64,000 bases of DNA, from the NCBI GenBank assembly GCA_009911035.1, contig QXWO01000020.1, positions 25,387-89,386 on the forward strand. The letters are read 5' to 3'. The position numbers were made by a program, and so were the translations under genes. This DNA comes from Lachnospiraceae bacterium (GTDB lineage: Bacteria; Bacillota; Clostridia; Lachnospirales; Lachnospiraceae). This document shows positions 17,859 through 26,794 of this stretch, piece by piece (position 1 is the stretch's first letter; each line of letters starts with the position of its first letter). The notes beneath the pieces are model-generated. The model searched no databases. It was not told the DNA's origin and saw only the letters and a program-made list of their open reading frames with translations.

Positions 17859-18914
17859 GTGAAAAAAATTTTGTCAGTAGTTGTTTTCATATTATGTACA
17901 TTGCTGTCTGGCTGCGGAAATATATATTTGCCGGAAAATAAAGGTTTGGATACAGATAAAATAACCACAGATGAATCTATTGTGGTTGGATTTTCCCAGC
18001 TTGGCGCTGAATCTGACTGGAGAAGTGCAAATACACAGTCCATGAAATCCACTTTTACAGAAGAAAACGGTTATAAACTGATTTTTGAGGACGGCCAGCA
18101 AAAGCAGGCAAACCAGATTATGGCAATCCGTACATTTATCCAGCAGGAAGTTGATTATATTGTTCTTGCGCCTGTGATAGAAACCGGCTGGGATACTGTG
18201 TTGCAGGAAGCAAAAGATTCGAAAATACCTGTTATTATTGTGGACCGGAAGGTAAGTGTTTCAGACGAAAGCTTATTTGCCTGCTGGGTAGGTTCGGATT
18301 TTGAATTAGAAGGAAAAAAGGCAGCCGAATGGCTAAAGCAGTATACCATAGCAAAAGGGATAGCACCCCAGGATTTACATATTGTAAATATTCAGGGCAC
18401 AATCGGGGCCTCTGCGCAGATTGGAAGGACAAAGAGCCTTGCTGACGCGGCCAGACTGAACGGATGGGATTTAATGGCGCAGGTGCCAGGTGACTTTACA
18501 CAGGCAAAGGGAAAAGAAGTAATGGAATCCTTTCTGAAGCAATATGATAATATTAATGTTGTATATTGTGAAAATGATAATGAAGCCCTTGGTGTCATTG
18601 AAGCAATTGAGGCGGCAGGTAAAAGGGTTGGGTCTGATATTAAAGGGGGAGAGATTATGATCATATCTTTCGACGGCGTCAATGAGGAAGCCATAAATTA
18701 TATATTGGAAGATAAGATCACCTGCATTGCGGAGTGTAACCCCCATCATGGACCCCGTGTCCAGGCGATCATTGAATCTTTAGAAGCAGGGCATACTCCT
18801 GATAAGTTTTCTTATGTGGATGAAAAAATTTTTAGTTTAGATATAAATGTTAAAAAAATTACGGTTGATGGTATAGATTATGAAGTGGCTGCTCCTGTCC
18901 TGCCAGTTGGATAA
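17859..18914 (+). CDS. Orphan sugar-binding lipoprotein (YtfQ paralogue)
   Basis: A 351-residue lipoprotein starting at GTG behind GGAGGGAG, with lipobox LLSGCG (Cys18). It is a paralogue of the binding protein at 12739: both contain TFTEENGY or MFTEENGY, a FIQ-x2-VDY segment, GWD and an IDR/VDR motif at matching positions. Unlike that protein it lacks the Ala/Glu/Pro tether and has no ABC genes beside it, and it has its own promoter. It may be an extra import receptor or the sensing partner of the LytS-type kinase, as XylFII is for LytS in clostridial xylose sensing; the latter is inference. Confidence 0.85.
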   Translation: MKKILSVVVFILCTLLSGCGNIYLPENKGLDTDKITTDESIVVGFSQLGAESDWRSANTQSMKSTFTEENGYKLIFEDGQQKQANQIMAIRTFIQQEVDYIVLAPVIETGWDTVLQEAKDSKIPVIIVDRKVSVSDESLFACWVGSDFELEGKKAAEWLKQYTIAKGIAPQDLHIVNIQGTIGASAQIGRTKSLADAARLNGWDLMAQVPGDFTQAKGKEVMESFLKQYDNINVVYCENDNEALGVIEAIEAAGKRVGSDIKGGEIMIISFDGVNEEAINYILEDKITCIAECNPHHGPRVQAIIESLEAGHTPDKFSYVDEKIFSLDINVKKITVDGIDYEVAAPVLPVG

Positions 18915-18947
18915 TTTGCCAGTACAGACAATAATCATTATGATTTA

Positions 18948-18976
18948 TTGCATTTTAAATAGTCATAGTGTATGAT
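18948..18976 (+). promoter_or_regulatory. Sigma-A promoter of the diguanylate cyclase gene
   Basis: TTGCAT (18948-18953), 17-bp spacer, TATGAT (18971-18976). A perfect inverted repeat AATGATAT/ATATCATT (18983-19000) lies between it and the ribosome site and could be a leader hairpin or operator. Confidence 0.6.
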
Positions 18977-19014
18977 GAAAAAAATGATATTTATATCATT
19001 GGCGGGGGGACATT

Positions 19015-20142
19015 GTGGAAAATACTAATCGGAAGGAAAATTCCGGAAATATATTTAAGAAAGCAGCAGATTACGTAGGAAGGGATGTAAAATGCCAGAA
19101 TGAGTCGAAAAAACTGATAGTGGTAATAAGGCTGTTGCTTATTTCTGTTATTATATATTTTACAATAAATGTAATATTATGTATTCCGGAATGGAATTTA
19201 ACAGTTATATTATTTTACTGTGTATTTTTTGCAGTATTTGCATGTTTATTTGCTGTATCGTATAATTACAGGTCAATGGTCACATTATGGGTGTTTAATG
19301 TGGGAATGATTATTTGGATTTGTTCCATTGTCCATTTGTTTGGCTGGAATATAGGCGTCCAGCATTTTATTATGGTTCTGCTGATATTATATTTCTTTTC
19401 CAGTTACAAACAATATACAGGCAAAATTCTTTATGCAGCTTTTTTATGTGTCCTGCGTATCATGCTGTTTTACATTTATCATTATAATGAGCCTTTGATT
19501 CCTTTGTCCACAGCAAAGGAAAATATGTTACAAATTATAAATACCATTACCATTTTTTTATGCATGTCTATAATTGCCTTTATTTTCAGCAGGGACAGCC
19601 AGGAGCTTGAAAGCAAGCTGGTGGATTACAATGCCCAGTTGGAAAAGCAGGCCAATACAGATATGCTGACAGGGCTTTATAACAGAAGGAAAGCCCTGGA
19701 ATATCTGGAAAGCCTTACAGCAAAAAAGAAGCCCCAGGGAAAAGATTATTTAGGATTTAGCCTTTGTATATGCGACATTGATTTTTTCAAAAAGGTGAAT
19801 GATAATTACGGCCATGATGCAGGAGATAAAGTTTTAAAAGGAATTGCAGGGATATTCAGGGAGGAGATGAAGGAAAAGACTTTTGCGGCAAGATGGGGAG
19901 GAGAAGAATTTCTTTTGTTATTTCCCGGATGCAATGGCGACAATGCATATATGGAGCTTGAAAAGATACGAAGAAAGATTAAAGAGATGAAGGTTAAGAC
20001 GGAAAAGGAAGATATTGGCGTAACAATGACATTCGGTCTTACTGAATATGACTTTAACAGCGATTTGGATCTGGCAATTAAGGAAGCTGATAAAAAACTG
20101 TATTTAGGAAAAGAGCAGGGAAGAGACAGGATAATTTACTAA
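19015..20142 (+). CDS. Membrane-anchored diguanylate cyclase (GGDEF)
   Basis: A 375-residue protein with GTG start behind a G-rich site. Residues about 35-205 form six hydrophobic segments; a GGDEF domain follows (DMLTGLYNRRK). The catalytic loop reads RWGGEEF, an active GGEEF form, and the metal-binding CDIDFFKKVND is intact, so it should make cyclic di-GMP. No inhibitory RxxD site is evident at the usual place. No PAS or other known sensor domain is recognisable in the membrane part. It is monocistronic and lies in the arabinose region perhaps by chance. Confidence 0.9.
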   Translation: MENTNRKENSGNIFKKAADYVGRDVKCQNESKKLIVVIRLLLISVIIYFTINVILCIPEWNLTVILFYCVFFAVFACLFAVSYNYRSMVTLWVFNVGMIIWICSIVHLFGWNIGVQHFIMVLLILYFFSSYKQYTGKILYAAFLCVLRIMLFYIYHYNEPLIPLSTAKENMLQIINTITIFLCMSIIAFIFSRDSQELESKLVDYNAQLEKQANTDMLTGLYNRRKALEYLESLTAKKKPQGKDYLGFSLCICDIDFFKKVNDNYGHDAGDKVLKGIAGIFREEMKEKTFAARWGGEEFLLLFPGCNGDNAYMELEKIRRKIKEMKVKTEKEDIGVTMTFGLTEYDFNSDLDLAIKEADKKLYLGKEQGRDRIIY

Positions 20143-20318
20143 CACTCCATACAGTCAGAAATTGAAATTTGGCCGGATGGAGCACAGGAGCGAGTTTGAA
20201 AATTGCTTTAAAACACAGTCGTATAAAGAAAACGTTAAGATTCATCAAAAATATGAATAATGAATTAATTTGCATAATTTTATGTTATGATAAAGAAAGT
20301 TACATATGACATGGGTTC

Positions 20319-21875
20319 ATGGAAAGGCGTCTGATATTATTGCAGTTTAATCGATCAAAATTAAAAGAAAAAACATATGAAACATTGAAAGCAGTTTTCC
20401 CAATACTTGCAATTGTTCTGCTGTTATGCTTTACAATTGCGCCAATTCCACCCAGCATACTCATGACGTTTCTGATTGGGGCGGTATTGCTAATCATAGG
20501 AATGCTGCTTTTTAATGTTGGCGTGGAGTTGTCCATGACGCCTATGGGCGAGCGTGTGGGAACTATTATGACAAAGTCAAAGAAATTGATGATCATGGTC
20601 TTTATTGGTTTTGTTATGGGATTTATTATTACCATTTCAGAGCCGGATCTGCAGGTGCTTGCACAGCAGGTTCCTTCCATACCAAATATCGTTCTGATTT
20701 TGGCAGTGGCAGCAGGGGTAGGAGTTTTTCTTGTGATGGCGCTTCTGCGTATGCTTTTCGGAGTTGCCCTTCCACATTTACTGGTGGTCTTTTACGGGAT
20801 AGTTTTTGTTCTTACACTTTTTGTACCGAAGGACTTTCTAGCCATTGCGTTTGATTCCGGCGGTGTTACAACGGGTCCCATGACTGTGCCCTTTATTATG
20901 GCTTTTGGTATCGGTGTTTCGGCAATACGAAGTGATAAACATGCCTCGGACGACAGTTTCGGGCTTGTTTTCCTGTGTTCTATCGGGCCTATTATGGCTG
21001 TACTTATTTTAGGAATGATTTATAATCCCGGACAAAGGGAAAGTGTTTCGGATACTATTCCTGTGGTTGATAATACCGTAGACTTATGGAGGCTGTTCAC
21101 CCACGGGTTTCCCACCTACATGAAGGAAATGGCTCTGTCCCTGCTTCCCATTGTATTTTTCTTCGGGGTTTTTCAGTTGATTTCAAGGGAGATAAATAAG
21201 AGAACTCTGATTAAGATAGGAATCGGTCTTGTATATACCTATGTGGGACTGGTTCTGTTCCTTACAGGGGTCAATGTAGGATTTATGCCGGCTGGAAACT
21301 ATTTAGGCCAGACTATAGCGGGACTTACCATTGCCTGGATTATTATCCCTATTGGAATGATTATCGGTTATTTTATTGTCCGCGCGGAGCCTGCCGTGTT
21401 TGTCCTTACGAAGCAGGTCGAGGAGATGACTTCCGGGGCAATATCCGCAAAAGCCATGGAAACCAGTTTATCCATCGGTGTATCAGTATCAGTAGGTCTT
21501 GCCATGACGAGGGTCCTTACAGGTATTTCTATTATGTGGCTGTTGATTCCGGGATATGCAATTGCCCTTGTGCTGACATTTTTTGTGCCGAAGATTTTTA
21601 CGGCCATTGCTTTTGACTCCGGCGGCGTGGCATCCGGCCCCATGACGGCAACTTTTCTTCTTCCTTTTGCCATGGGAGCCTGCGGGGCCATTGGGGGAAA
21701 CCTTATTACAGATGCATTTGGCATTATAGCCATGGTTGCCATGACTCCCCTTATTACGATTCAGGTGATGGGCATGGTATTTAAGCTGAAAGAAATCAGC
21801 CTGCGTAGGAAAGCCTTTGACACAAACTTTGTATCTTTGGAAAGCTTTGGAGACATGGAAATTATCGAATTATAG
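20319..21875 (+). CDS. DUF1538 duplicated membrane protein (putative transporter)
   Basis: A 518-residue integral membrane protein made of two homologous DUF1538 halves. The duplication is plain from AIAFDSGGVTTGPMT at residues 175-189 and AIAFDSGGVASGPMT at 429-443, which probably form the two symmetric halves of a transport site. About 12 hydrophobic segments. Function is unknown in the family; duplicated polar motifs inside membrane helices suggest transport. It is followed 14 bases later by a PII-like protein, a pairing typical of PII-regulated transporters. The ATG used has a weak ribosome site; TTG at 20340, after GGAAAGG, is an alternative start. Confidence 0.82.
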   Translation: MERRLILLQFNRSKLKEKTYETLKAVFPILAIVLLLCFTIAPIPPSILMTFLIGAVLLIIGMLLFNVGVELSMTPMGERVGTIMTKSKKLMIMVFIGFVMGFIITISEPDLQVLAQQVPSIPNIVLILAVAAGVGVFLVMALLRMLFGVALPHLLVVFYGIVFVLTLFVPKDFLAIAFDSGGVTTGPMTVPFIMAFGIGVSAIRSDKHASDDSFGLVFLCSIGPIMAVLILGMIYNPGQRESVSDTIPVVDNTVDLWRLFTHGFPTYMKEMALSLLPIVFFFGVFQLISREINKRTLIKIGIGLVYTYVGLVLFLTGVNVGFMPAGNYLGQTIAGLTIAWIIIPIGMIIGYFIVRAEPAVFVLTKQVEEMTSGAISAKAMETSLSIGVSVSVGLAMTRVLTGISIMWLLIPGYAIALVLTFFVPKIFTAIAFDSGGVASGPMTATFLLPFAMGACGAIGGNLITDAFGIIAMVAMTPLITIQVMGMVFKLKEISLRRKAFDTNFVSLESFGDMEIIEL

Positions 21876-21889
21876 AAACGGGATGACAT

Positions 21890-22567
21890 ATGGGCAGATT
21901 ATATGCAATGATAACAATTGTTGACAGGAAAGTCGGTAAAAAGTATCTGGAATTGTATCAAAAAAACGAGCATCATGTAAGTTTTACAAGCCTAGGCGCA
22001 GGCACTGCATCCAGTGACATATTGGATTACCTGGGTCTTGATGCAGCGGAAAAACTGGTAGTTTTTTCCGTGCAGCAGGAGGAGAGCTGGTTTCACATCA
22101 AAAAGCAGTTGCAGCAGAAATTAAAGATAGATGCGCCTGGAGGAGGGATTGCATTTATTGTTCCCTTAAGCAGTATCGGCGGTAAAAAGGCATTGCAGTT
22201 TCTGCTGGAAAGCCGGGATTATCAGAAAGAGGAGGAATCTGCCTTGAAGGATACAGTACATGAACTTATCATTGTAATTGCAAATCAGGGAAATATAGAA
22301 TTGATTATGGACGCTGCAAGGGGAGCCGGGGCTTATGGCGGTACAGTGATTCATGCAAGGGGAACCGGTATGGAGCAGGCAGAGAAGTTTCTGGGTGTGT
22401 CCATAGCGGCTGAAAAGGAAATGATTTTTATAGTTACGAAGAAGGAACAAAAGAACAGCATTATGAAAGCAATTATAGAAAAAGCGGGAATGGAAAGCCG
22501 TGCAAAATCCATTGTCTTTTCCCTTCCTGTAACAGATACAGCAGGCCTTAGATTAATAGAGGATTAG
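21890..22567 (+). CDS. Tandem PII-like signalling protein partnered with DUF1538
   Basis: A 225-residue soluble protein that looks like two PII (GlnB-like) ferredoxin-fold domains in one chain: roughly residues 1-105 and 120-225. The second half keeps the PII pattern around the T-loop (GGTVIHARGTGMEQAEKF) but without the uridylylated tyrosine region of GlnB. The first half has a parallel pattern (FTSLGAGTASSDILDYLG). Immediate linkage to the DUF1538 membrane protein suggests it gates that protein according to a nucleotide or metabolite. Its last codons lie inside the hairpin shared with the convergent exonuclease gene. The start has only a weak ribosome site; ATG at 21908 is possible. Confidence 0.78.
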   Translation: MGRLYAMITIVDRKVGKKYLELYQKNEHHVSFTSLGAGTASSDILDYLGLDAAEKLVVFSVQQEESWFHIKKQLQQKLKIDAPGGGIAFIVPLSSIGGKKALQFLLESRDYQKEEESALKDTVHELIIVIANQGNIELIMDAARGAGAYGGTVIHARGTGMEQAEKFLGVSIAAEKEMIFIVTKKEQKNSIMKAIIEKAGMESRAKSIVFSLPVTDTAGLRLIED

Positions 22568-22587
22568 CGTTAGGCTAATCCTCTATT
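22555..22587. terminator. Bidirectional hairpin spanning the stops of two convergent genes
   Basis: A perfect 14-bp inverted repeat (AATAGAGGATTAGC at 22555-22568, partner 22574-22587) with a 5-base loop. Each arm encodes the last residues and stop of one of the two converging genes, so it probably terminates both. T-richness is modest on either side. Confidence 0.75.
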
Positions 22588-23333
22588 ATTAATCCTACAG
22601 GACAATGGTCTGAACCAAATATATCTTTGTAGATAACAGCCTCTTTGAGGGTATTGTCTAAAGATTTTGATGCAAGAAAGTAATCAATACGCCATCCGGC
22701 ATTCTTCTCCCTTGCCTTAAAGCGGTAGGACCACCAGGAATAGGAGCCCTGAAGGTCAGGATAAAAATAACGGAAGGTATCGGTAAATCCTGATTCTAAA
22801 AGATTTGTCATCTTCTCCCTTTCCTGATCGGTAAATCCGGCATTTTTGCGGTTGGTCTTTGGATTTTTTAAGTCAATTTCCTTGTGGGCTACATTTAAAT
22901 CACCGCATAGGATGACAGGCTTGTTTTCTTCCAGTTTTTTGAGATAGATACGGAAATCATCTTCCCATTCCATCCGGTAGCCGAGCCTTTTTAGTTCTTC
23001 CTGGGAATTGGGAGTATAAACGGTGACCAGATAAAAACGTTCAAATTCCAGAGTAATGACCCTTCCTTCATGGTCGTGTTTTTCAATGCCAAGTCCGTAG
23101 AAAACAGATAACGGTTCTTCTTTTGTAAAAACAGCCGTTCCGGAATATCCCTTTTTCTCCGCATAATTCCAATATTGATGATAACCGGGTAAATCAAGGG
23201 AAATCTGGCCCTGTTGGAGTTTTGTCTCCTGTAGAGAGAAGATATCAGCGTCAATTTCATTGAAGAATGTAAGAAAGCCTTTTTCCATACAGGCACGCAG
23301 GCCGTTTACATTCCAGGAAATTAATTTTTTCAT
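22575..23333 (-). CDS. xth: Exodeoxyribonuclease III / AP endonuclease
   Basis: A 252-residue exonuclease III-family enzyme that removes abasic sites and 3' blocks in base-excision repair. Visible family motifs are [11 protein letters not shown] at the N-terminus, LQETKLQ (metal-binding Glu), CGDLNVAH, and SDHCPVGL at the C-terminus with the catalytic His. The ATG chosen begins MKKLISWN and has GGAAAGGA eight bases upstream; an in-frame ATG 18 bases earlier is not supported. Transcribed convergently with the PII-like gene. Confidence 0.95.
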   Translation of the reverse strand: MKKLISWNVNGLRACMEKGFLTFFNEIDADIFSLQETKLQQGQISLDLPGYHQYWNYAEKKGYSGTAVFTKEEPLSVFYGLGIEKHDHEGRVITLEFERFYLVTVYTPNSQEELKRLGYRMEWEDDFRIYLKKLEENKPVILCGDLNVAHKEIDLKNPKTNRKNAGFTDQEREKMTNLLESGFTDTFRYFYPDLQGSYSWWSYRFKAREKNAGWRIDYFLASKSLDNTLKEAVIYKDIFGSDHCPVGLIIED

Positions 23334-23408
23334 GGTAATTGTCCTTTCCAAACGATAGTTATGTCCCTATTATAACTGATAGGGCGTTTGAAAGACAAGC
23401 TGTTATGA

Positions 23409-24023
23409 TCAGCTTCCAAGAATACGTTTTTCTATGATGTCCAGCGCGCGTTCATTTTCCTGCTGGCAATAGGTTATCATTTCATCTTCTCCTTTATTTT
23501 CAAGGGAAGCAATATCTGCACCTAATTGCACATAGCAGACATAATTGTTGATGGTTTCAATTCTTGATGCAAAAACTTTTGCTTTATTCTGGGGCTGCTG
23601 TTCATAGATTTTAAGCAGTACTTCCCGGTATTCATTTAAATAATTTTCAATACTTTCCGTCTGGCCTTCTTTTGCCTTGATTAAGATCATCATGTCAATG
23701 CCGGCCTCTGTGTGCTGGTATTCAGCAAGAAAAGACTCATACATATCGTCGGAAATACCCGTCCGTTCAGCGAGTTCCTCGGAGGTGAGCATGGTGTCCG
23801 GCCAGTAATTTTCGCCCAGTATGTCTACCACGGCATCCTTATATTCATCCATGGGCCCTGTAATCCTGTATTTGCTTCCTACCTGAATGGTGTTGACAGC
23901 GTCCTCCTGTCCATTGCCTTCCCTGTTGTATGCCTGATTTGGGTCTGTCCTGTTTTTTTCTACACATCCCGTTATCAGCAGGACTGTGCAGGCAATTAAT
24001 TCAAAAAAGATATGTTTTTTCAT
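23409..24023 (-). CDS. DUF4358 lipoprotein
   Basis: A 204-residue lipoprotein with signal peptide and lipobox ITGC (Cys20). The mature part matches DUF4358 as seen in Lachnospiraceae: a disordered linker, then SDDMYESFLAEYQ and MMILIKAKEGQTESIENYLNEYRE. Start supported by AAAGGAGGAT just upstream. It is divergent from the MBOAT acyltransferase gene; in related bacteria DUF4358 genes are commonly found next to MBOAT and SGNH-like genes, so a surface-polysaccharide role is inferred. No catalytic motif is recognised. Confidence 0.78.
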   Translation of the reverse strand: MKKHIFFELIACTVLLITGCVEKNRTDPNQAYNREGNGQEDAVNTIQVGSKYRITGPMDEYKDAVVDILGENYWPDTMLTSEELAERTGISDDMYESFLAEYQHTEAGIDMMILIKAKEGQTESIENYLNEYREVLLKIYEQQPQNKAKVFASRIETINNYVCYVQLGADIASLENKGEDEMITYCQQENERALDIIEKRILGS

Positions 24024-24176
24024 AATTTATCCTCCTTTTGCAAAAATAAATAAGTGAATGGGAAATCTAAATCTTTTACTAAGTATTTCCTTGCATTAGA
24101 CAAAATATGTAAGAATATGTTAAGATGTCCCTACGGGAAGATTATCAGAATGTCCAAAATCATATGGAGAAATAAT

Positions 24177-25673
24177 ATGCTGTTTAATTCTTATGTTTTT
24201 ATATTTTTATTTTTACCTCTTGTACTTGCGGGATGGTATTTTTTAAATTATCTGAAAGCCCATGAAGCCGCCAAATTTTTTCTGGCCGGTATGTCTCTTT
24301 GGTTTTACGGATACTTTAACAAATATTATCTTGCAGTTATCGTTGTAAGTATACTTGGGAACTATCTGCTTAGTTATCTGCTGAAAGTCTTTTCTTCCAG
24401 AATTTTTGCGCGTATCGGGCTAATCTGCGGTCTGCTGATTAACTTGGGACTTTTATTTTATTTTAAATATTATGATTTCTTCTTTGAAAATATAAACCTT
24501 ATCTTTCATACAGACTTTACTTTAAAAAATATTTTGTTGCCGCTGGGTATCAGTTTTTTCACATTCCAGCAGCTCTCCTTTATTATTGACAGATGCAGGG
24601 GAAAAGCAGAGCACTATTCGTTTGCCAATTACCTTACCTTTGTGACTTTTTTCCCCCAGTTGATTGCAGGGCCGATTGTTCTGTATAAAGAGATGATGCC
24701 CCAGTTTGAAGATGAAACAAAACGCAGGTTCCAATCAGACAACTTTGCAAAGGGGATCGTATTTTTTACGTTGGGACTTGGAAAAAAGGTGCTTTTAGCG
24801 GATGTGCTGGCGCTGCCTGTTAATTTTGGCTTTGACCATACACCTTTTTTAGATACGCCTTCCACGCTCCTTGTTATACTGGCTTATACCTTTGAGATTT
24901 ATTTTGATTTCAGCGGATACAGCGATATGGCTGTAGGGCTTGGGAAAATGTTTAATATAGAGCTGCCTGTCAACTTTAATTCCCCTTATAAGGCATGTTC
25001 TGTCAAAGAATTGTGGCAGAGATGGCATATGACCTTGTCAAGATTTTTTATCCAGTATGTGTATATCCCTTTGGGTGGCAGCAGGAAGGGAAAGATGAGA
25101 ACGATACTAAATACTTTTATGGTATTTTTCTTAAGCGGTCTCTGGCACGGGGCGAACTGGACCTATATTGCCTGGGGAACCATGCAGGGGCTTTTGGTAA
25201 TCTGGGACAATCTGGGTGTAATAGGCATAAAAGGAAGCAATGAAAAGGTTCCTGCAAGGATTCAGATTCCACGATGGCTGGGCTGGTTTTTTACGTTCAG
25301 CTTTTTTAATCTGTCCCTGTTCTTCTTCAGAAGTGACAATATGACAAATGCTTTCCAGATGTTTAAGAATATCCTTGCATTTAAGAATACGGGATACATC
25401 TACAAAGTGGCGGCTCTTATGGATATACCGGAATTTTATTTAATCAAACAGGTGATTAATCTGACTGTGCCGGAGATGTTGACATATGTTTATCTGGCAG
25501 TATTCTTAGTTCTGCTGGCAGTGAGCGGATTTATTTTAACCAGAAAAAATACATGGGAGATTGTTGAAAGATATCCTCTAAATACAAAACTTTGCCTGTG
25601 GGTAACCGTCATTTTCGTTTGGTCCGTGATTTCATTTTCGCAGGTCAGCACATTTATCTATTTTAATTTTTAA
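24177..25673 (+). CDS. MBOAT O-acyltransferase (AlgI/DltB-like)
   Basis: A 498-residue polytopic membrane acyltransferase with about 11 hydrophobic segments. The start MLFNSYVFIF is typical of the family and has GGAG seven bases upstream; the longer frame from 24054 lacks this support. The catalytic His324 is in SGLWHGANWTY, and FSGYSDMA plus the WQRWHMTLS segment are the other MBOAT marks. Such enzymes move acetyl groups across the membrane for O-acetylation of surface polymers. It is followed 39 bases later by an SGNH-like partner, the usual two-gene arrangement of AlgI-AlgJ/AlgX or PatA-PatB systems. The polymer acceptor is unknown. Confidence 0.9.
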   Translation: MLFNSYVFIFLFLPLVLAGWYFLNYLKAHEAAKFFLAGMSLWFYGYFNKYYLAVIVVSILGNYLLSYLLKVFSSRIFARIGLICGLLINLGLLFYFKYYDFFFENINLIFHTDFTLKNILLPLGISFFTFQQLSFIIDRCRGKAEHYSFANYLTFVTFFPQLIAGPIVLYKEMMPQFEDETKRRFQSDNFAKGIVFFTLGLGKKVLLADVLALPVNFGFDHTPFLDTPSTLLVILAYTFEIYFDFSGYSDMAVGLGKMFNIELPVNFNSPYKACSVKELWQRWHMTLSRFFIQYVYIPLGGSRKGKMRTILNTFMVFFLSGLWHGANWTYIAWGTMQGLLVIWDNLGVIGIKGSNEKVPARIQIPRWLGWFFTFSFFNLSLFFFRSDNMTNAFQMFKNILAFKNTGYIYKVAALMDIPEFYLIKQVINLTVPEMLTYVYLAVFLVLLAVSGFILTRKNTWEIVERYPLNTKLCLWVTVIFVWSVISFSQVSTFIYFNF

Positions 25674-25712
25674 CCAAAAGAAAGCATAACAGCCTTTGGT
25701 GGGAGTTTTATT

Positions 25713-26789
25713 ATGTCAAATAAATTTATAAAGCAATTTTTGATAAGCAGCGGCATTTTACTGCTTCTCTGTGTCCTTGCAGTAGTGATTTTTGATCCTT
25801 TTTTCCAGTATCATAAACCACTTTTCGGACTGAAAGCAGTTCTTACAGACAAAGAGTATCAGTGTACAGGTTCTCTTAAGACCTTTGATTACGACAGTGT
25901 GATTGCGGGTTCTTCGGTTGCTGAAAATTACAATAACGGATGGTTTGACCAGGGATTCGGATGCCGTTCCATTAAGGCGATACGTTCCTATGGGGCGACT
26001 GCGGATTTATGCTATTTGCTGGACATTTCTTTTGCCCATCAGAATATTAAAAATGTTTTTTATAATCTGGACCCTTCCGCACTGGTTGCCGACCCGGAAA
26101 CGACTTATAAAATGACAGGCTGTCCCATGTATTTATATGACGATAATTATGTCAATGATATTGAATACTGGCTCAATAAAGGAGTTCTTATGGAAAAGAT
26201 TCCTTATCTGGTTGCCAATTCCCTGATAGGCGGTTATGATGAAAACGAATCCTATAACTGGGCTCAGTGGAAAGAGTTTAATTCGGACATGGCTCTTGGC
26301 CTTTATATCCGCAAACCCTCCGTGTCGGAAATGAAGCCGGAAAATTATTATGACGATGTATTAAGGCAGAATCTTGCCCTTTTAACGGAACGGATAGAAG
26401 AAAACCCTGACACCTGTTTTTATGTCTTTATTCCCCCCTATTCCATGCTCTGGTGGGACAATATATACCGGGACGGGGACACGGAAGCTTACCTGTATAA
26501 TATGGAGCAGGCGATGGAGACGCTGCTATCCTACAAAAATGTAAAACTGTTTTATTTTCAAAATGACAGGGAAGTTATTACGAATCTGGAAAATTATATG
26601 GATATCCTGCACTTTTCGCCGGATATCAACCATTACATCTGTGACAGTCTGATAAGCGGGGAACATCAGGTTATTTATGATAATTATAAAGAAAATATCC
26701 GTGATATGAGGGCACTGGCCTATGAAATCACGGACAAATTAATTAAACCCTATGAAGACAGGATCAAAGTGGATATTTATGATAACTAA
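25713..26789 (+). CDS. Membrane-anchored SGNH/AlgX-like partner of the MBOAT protein
   Basis: A 358-residue protein with one N-terminal membrane anchor (about residues 9-27) and an extracellular domain. The likely catalytic residues are Ser67 or Ser68 in VIAGSSVAENY and the pair Asp297/His300 in MDILHFSPD, the arrangement of SGNH-type O-acetyl transferases and esterases. It would take acetyl groups delivered by the upstream MBOAT protein and place them on a surface polymer. Overall sequence is divergent from named AlgX, AlgJ or DltD proteins. Start has GGTGGGAG-like site upstream. Confidence 0.72.
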   Translation: MSNKFIKQFLISSGILLLLCVLAVVIFDPFFQYHKPLFGLKAVLTDKEYQCTGSLKTFDYDSVIAGSSVAENYNNGWFDQGFGCRSIKAIRSYGATADLCYLLDISFAHQNIKNVFYNLDPSALVADPETTYKMTGCPMYLYDDNYVNDIEYWLNKGVLMEKIPYLVANSLIGGYDENESYNWAQWKEFNSDMALGLYIRKPSVSEMKPENYYDDVLRQNLALLTERIEENPDTCFYVFIPPYSMLWWDNIYRDGDTEAYLYNMEQAMETLLSYKNVKLFYFQNDREVITNLENYMDILHFSPDINHYICDSLISGEHQVIYDNYKENIRDMRALAYEITDKLIKPYEDRIKVDIYDN

Positions 26790-26794
26790 CAACT

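Noticed and set aside
24054-24176. Longer N-terminus for the MBOAT protein
   Set aside because: Adds a polar, basic stretch untypical of the family and has no ribosome site, unlike ATG 24177.
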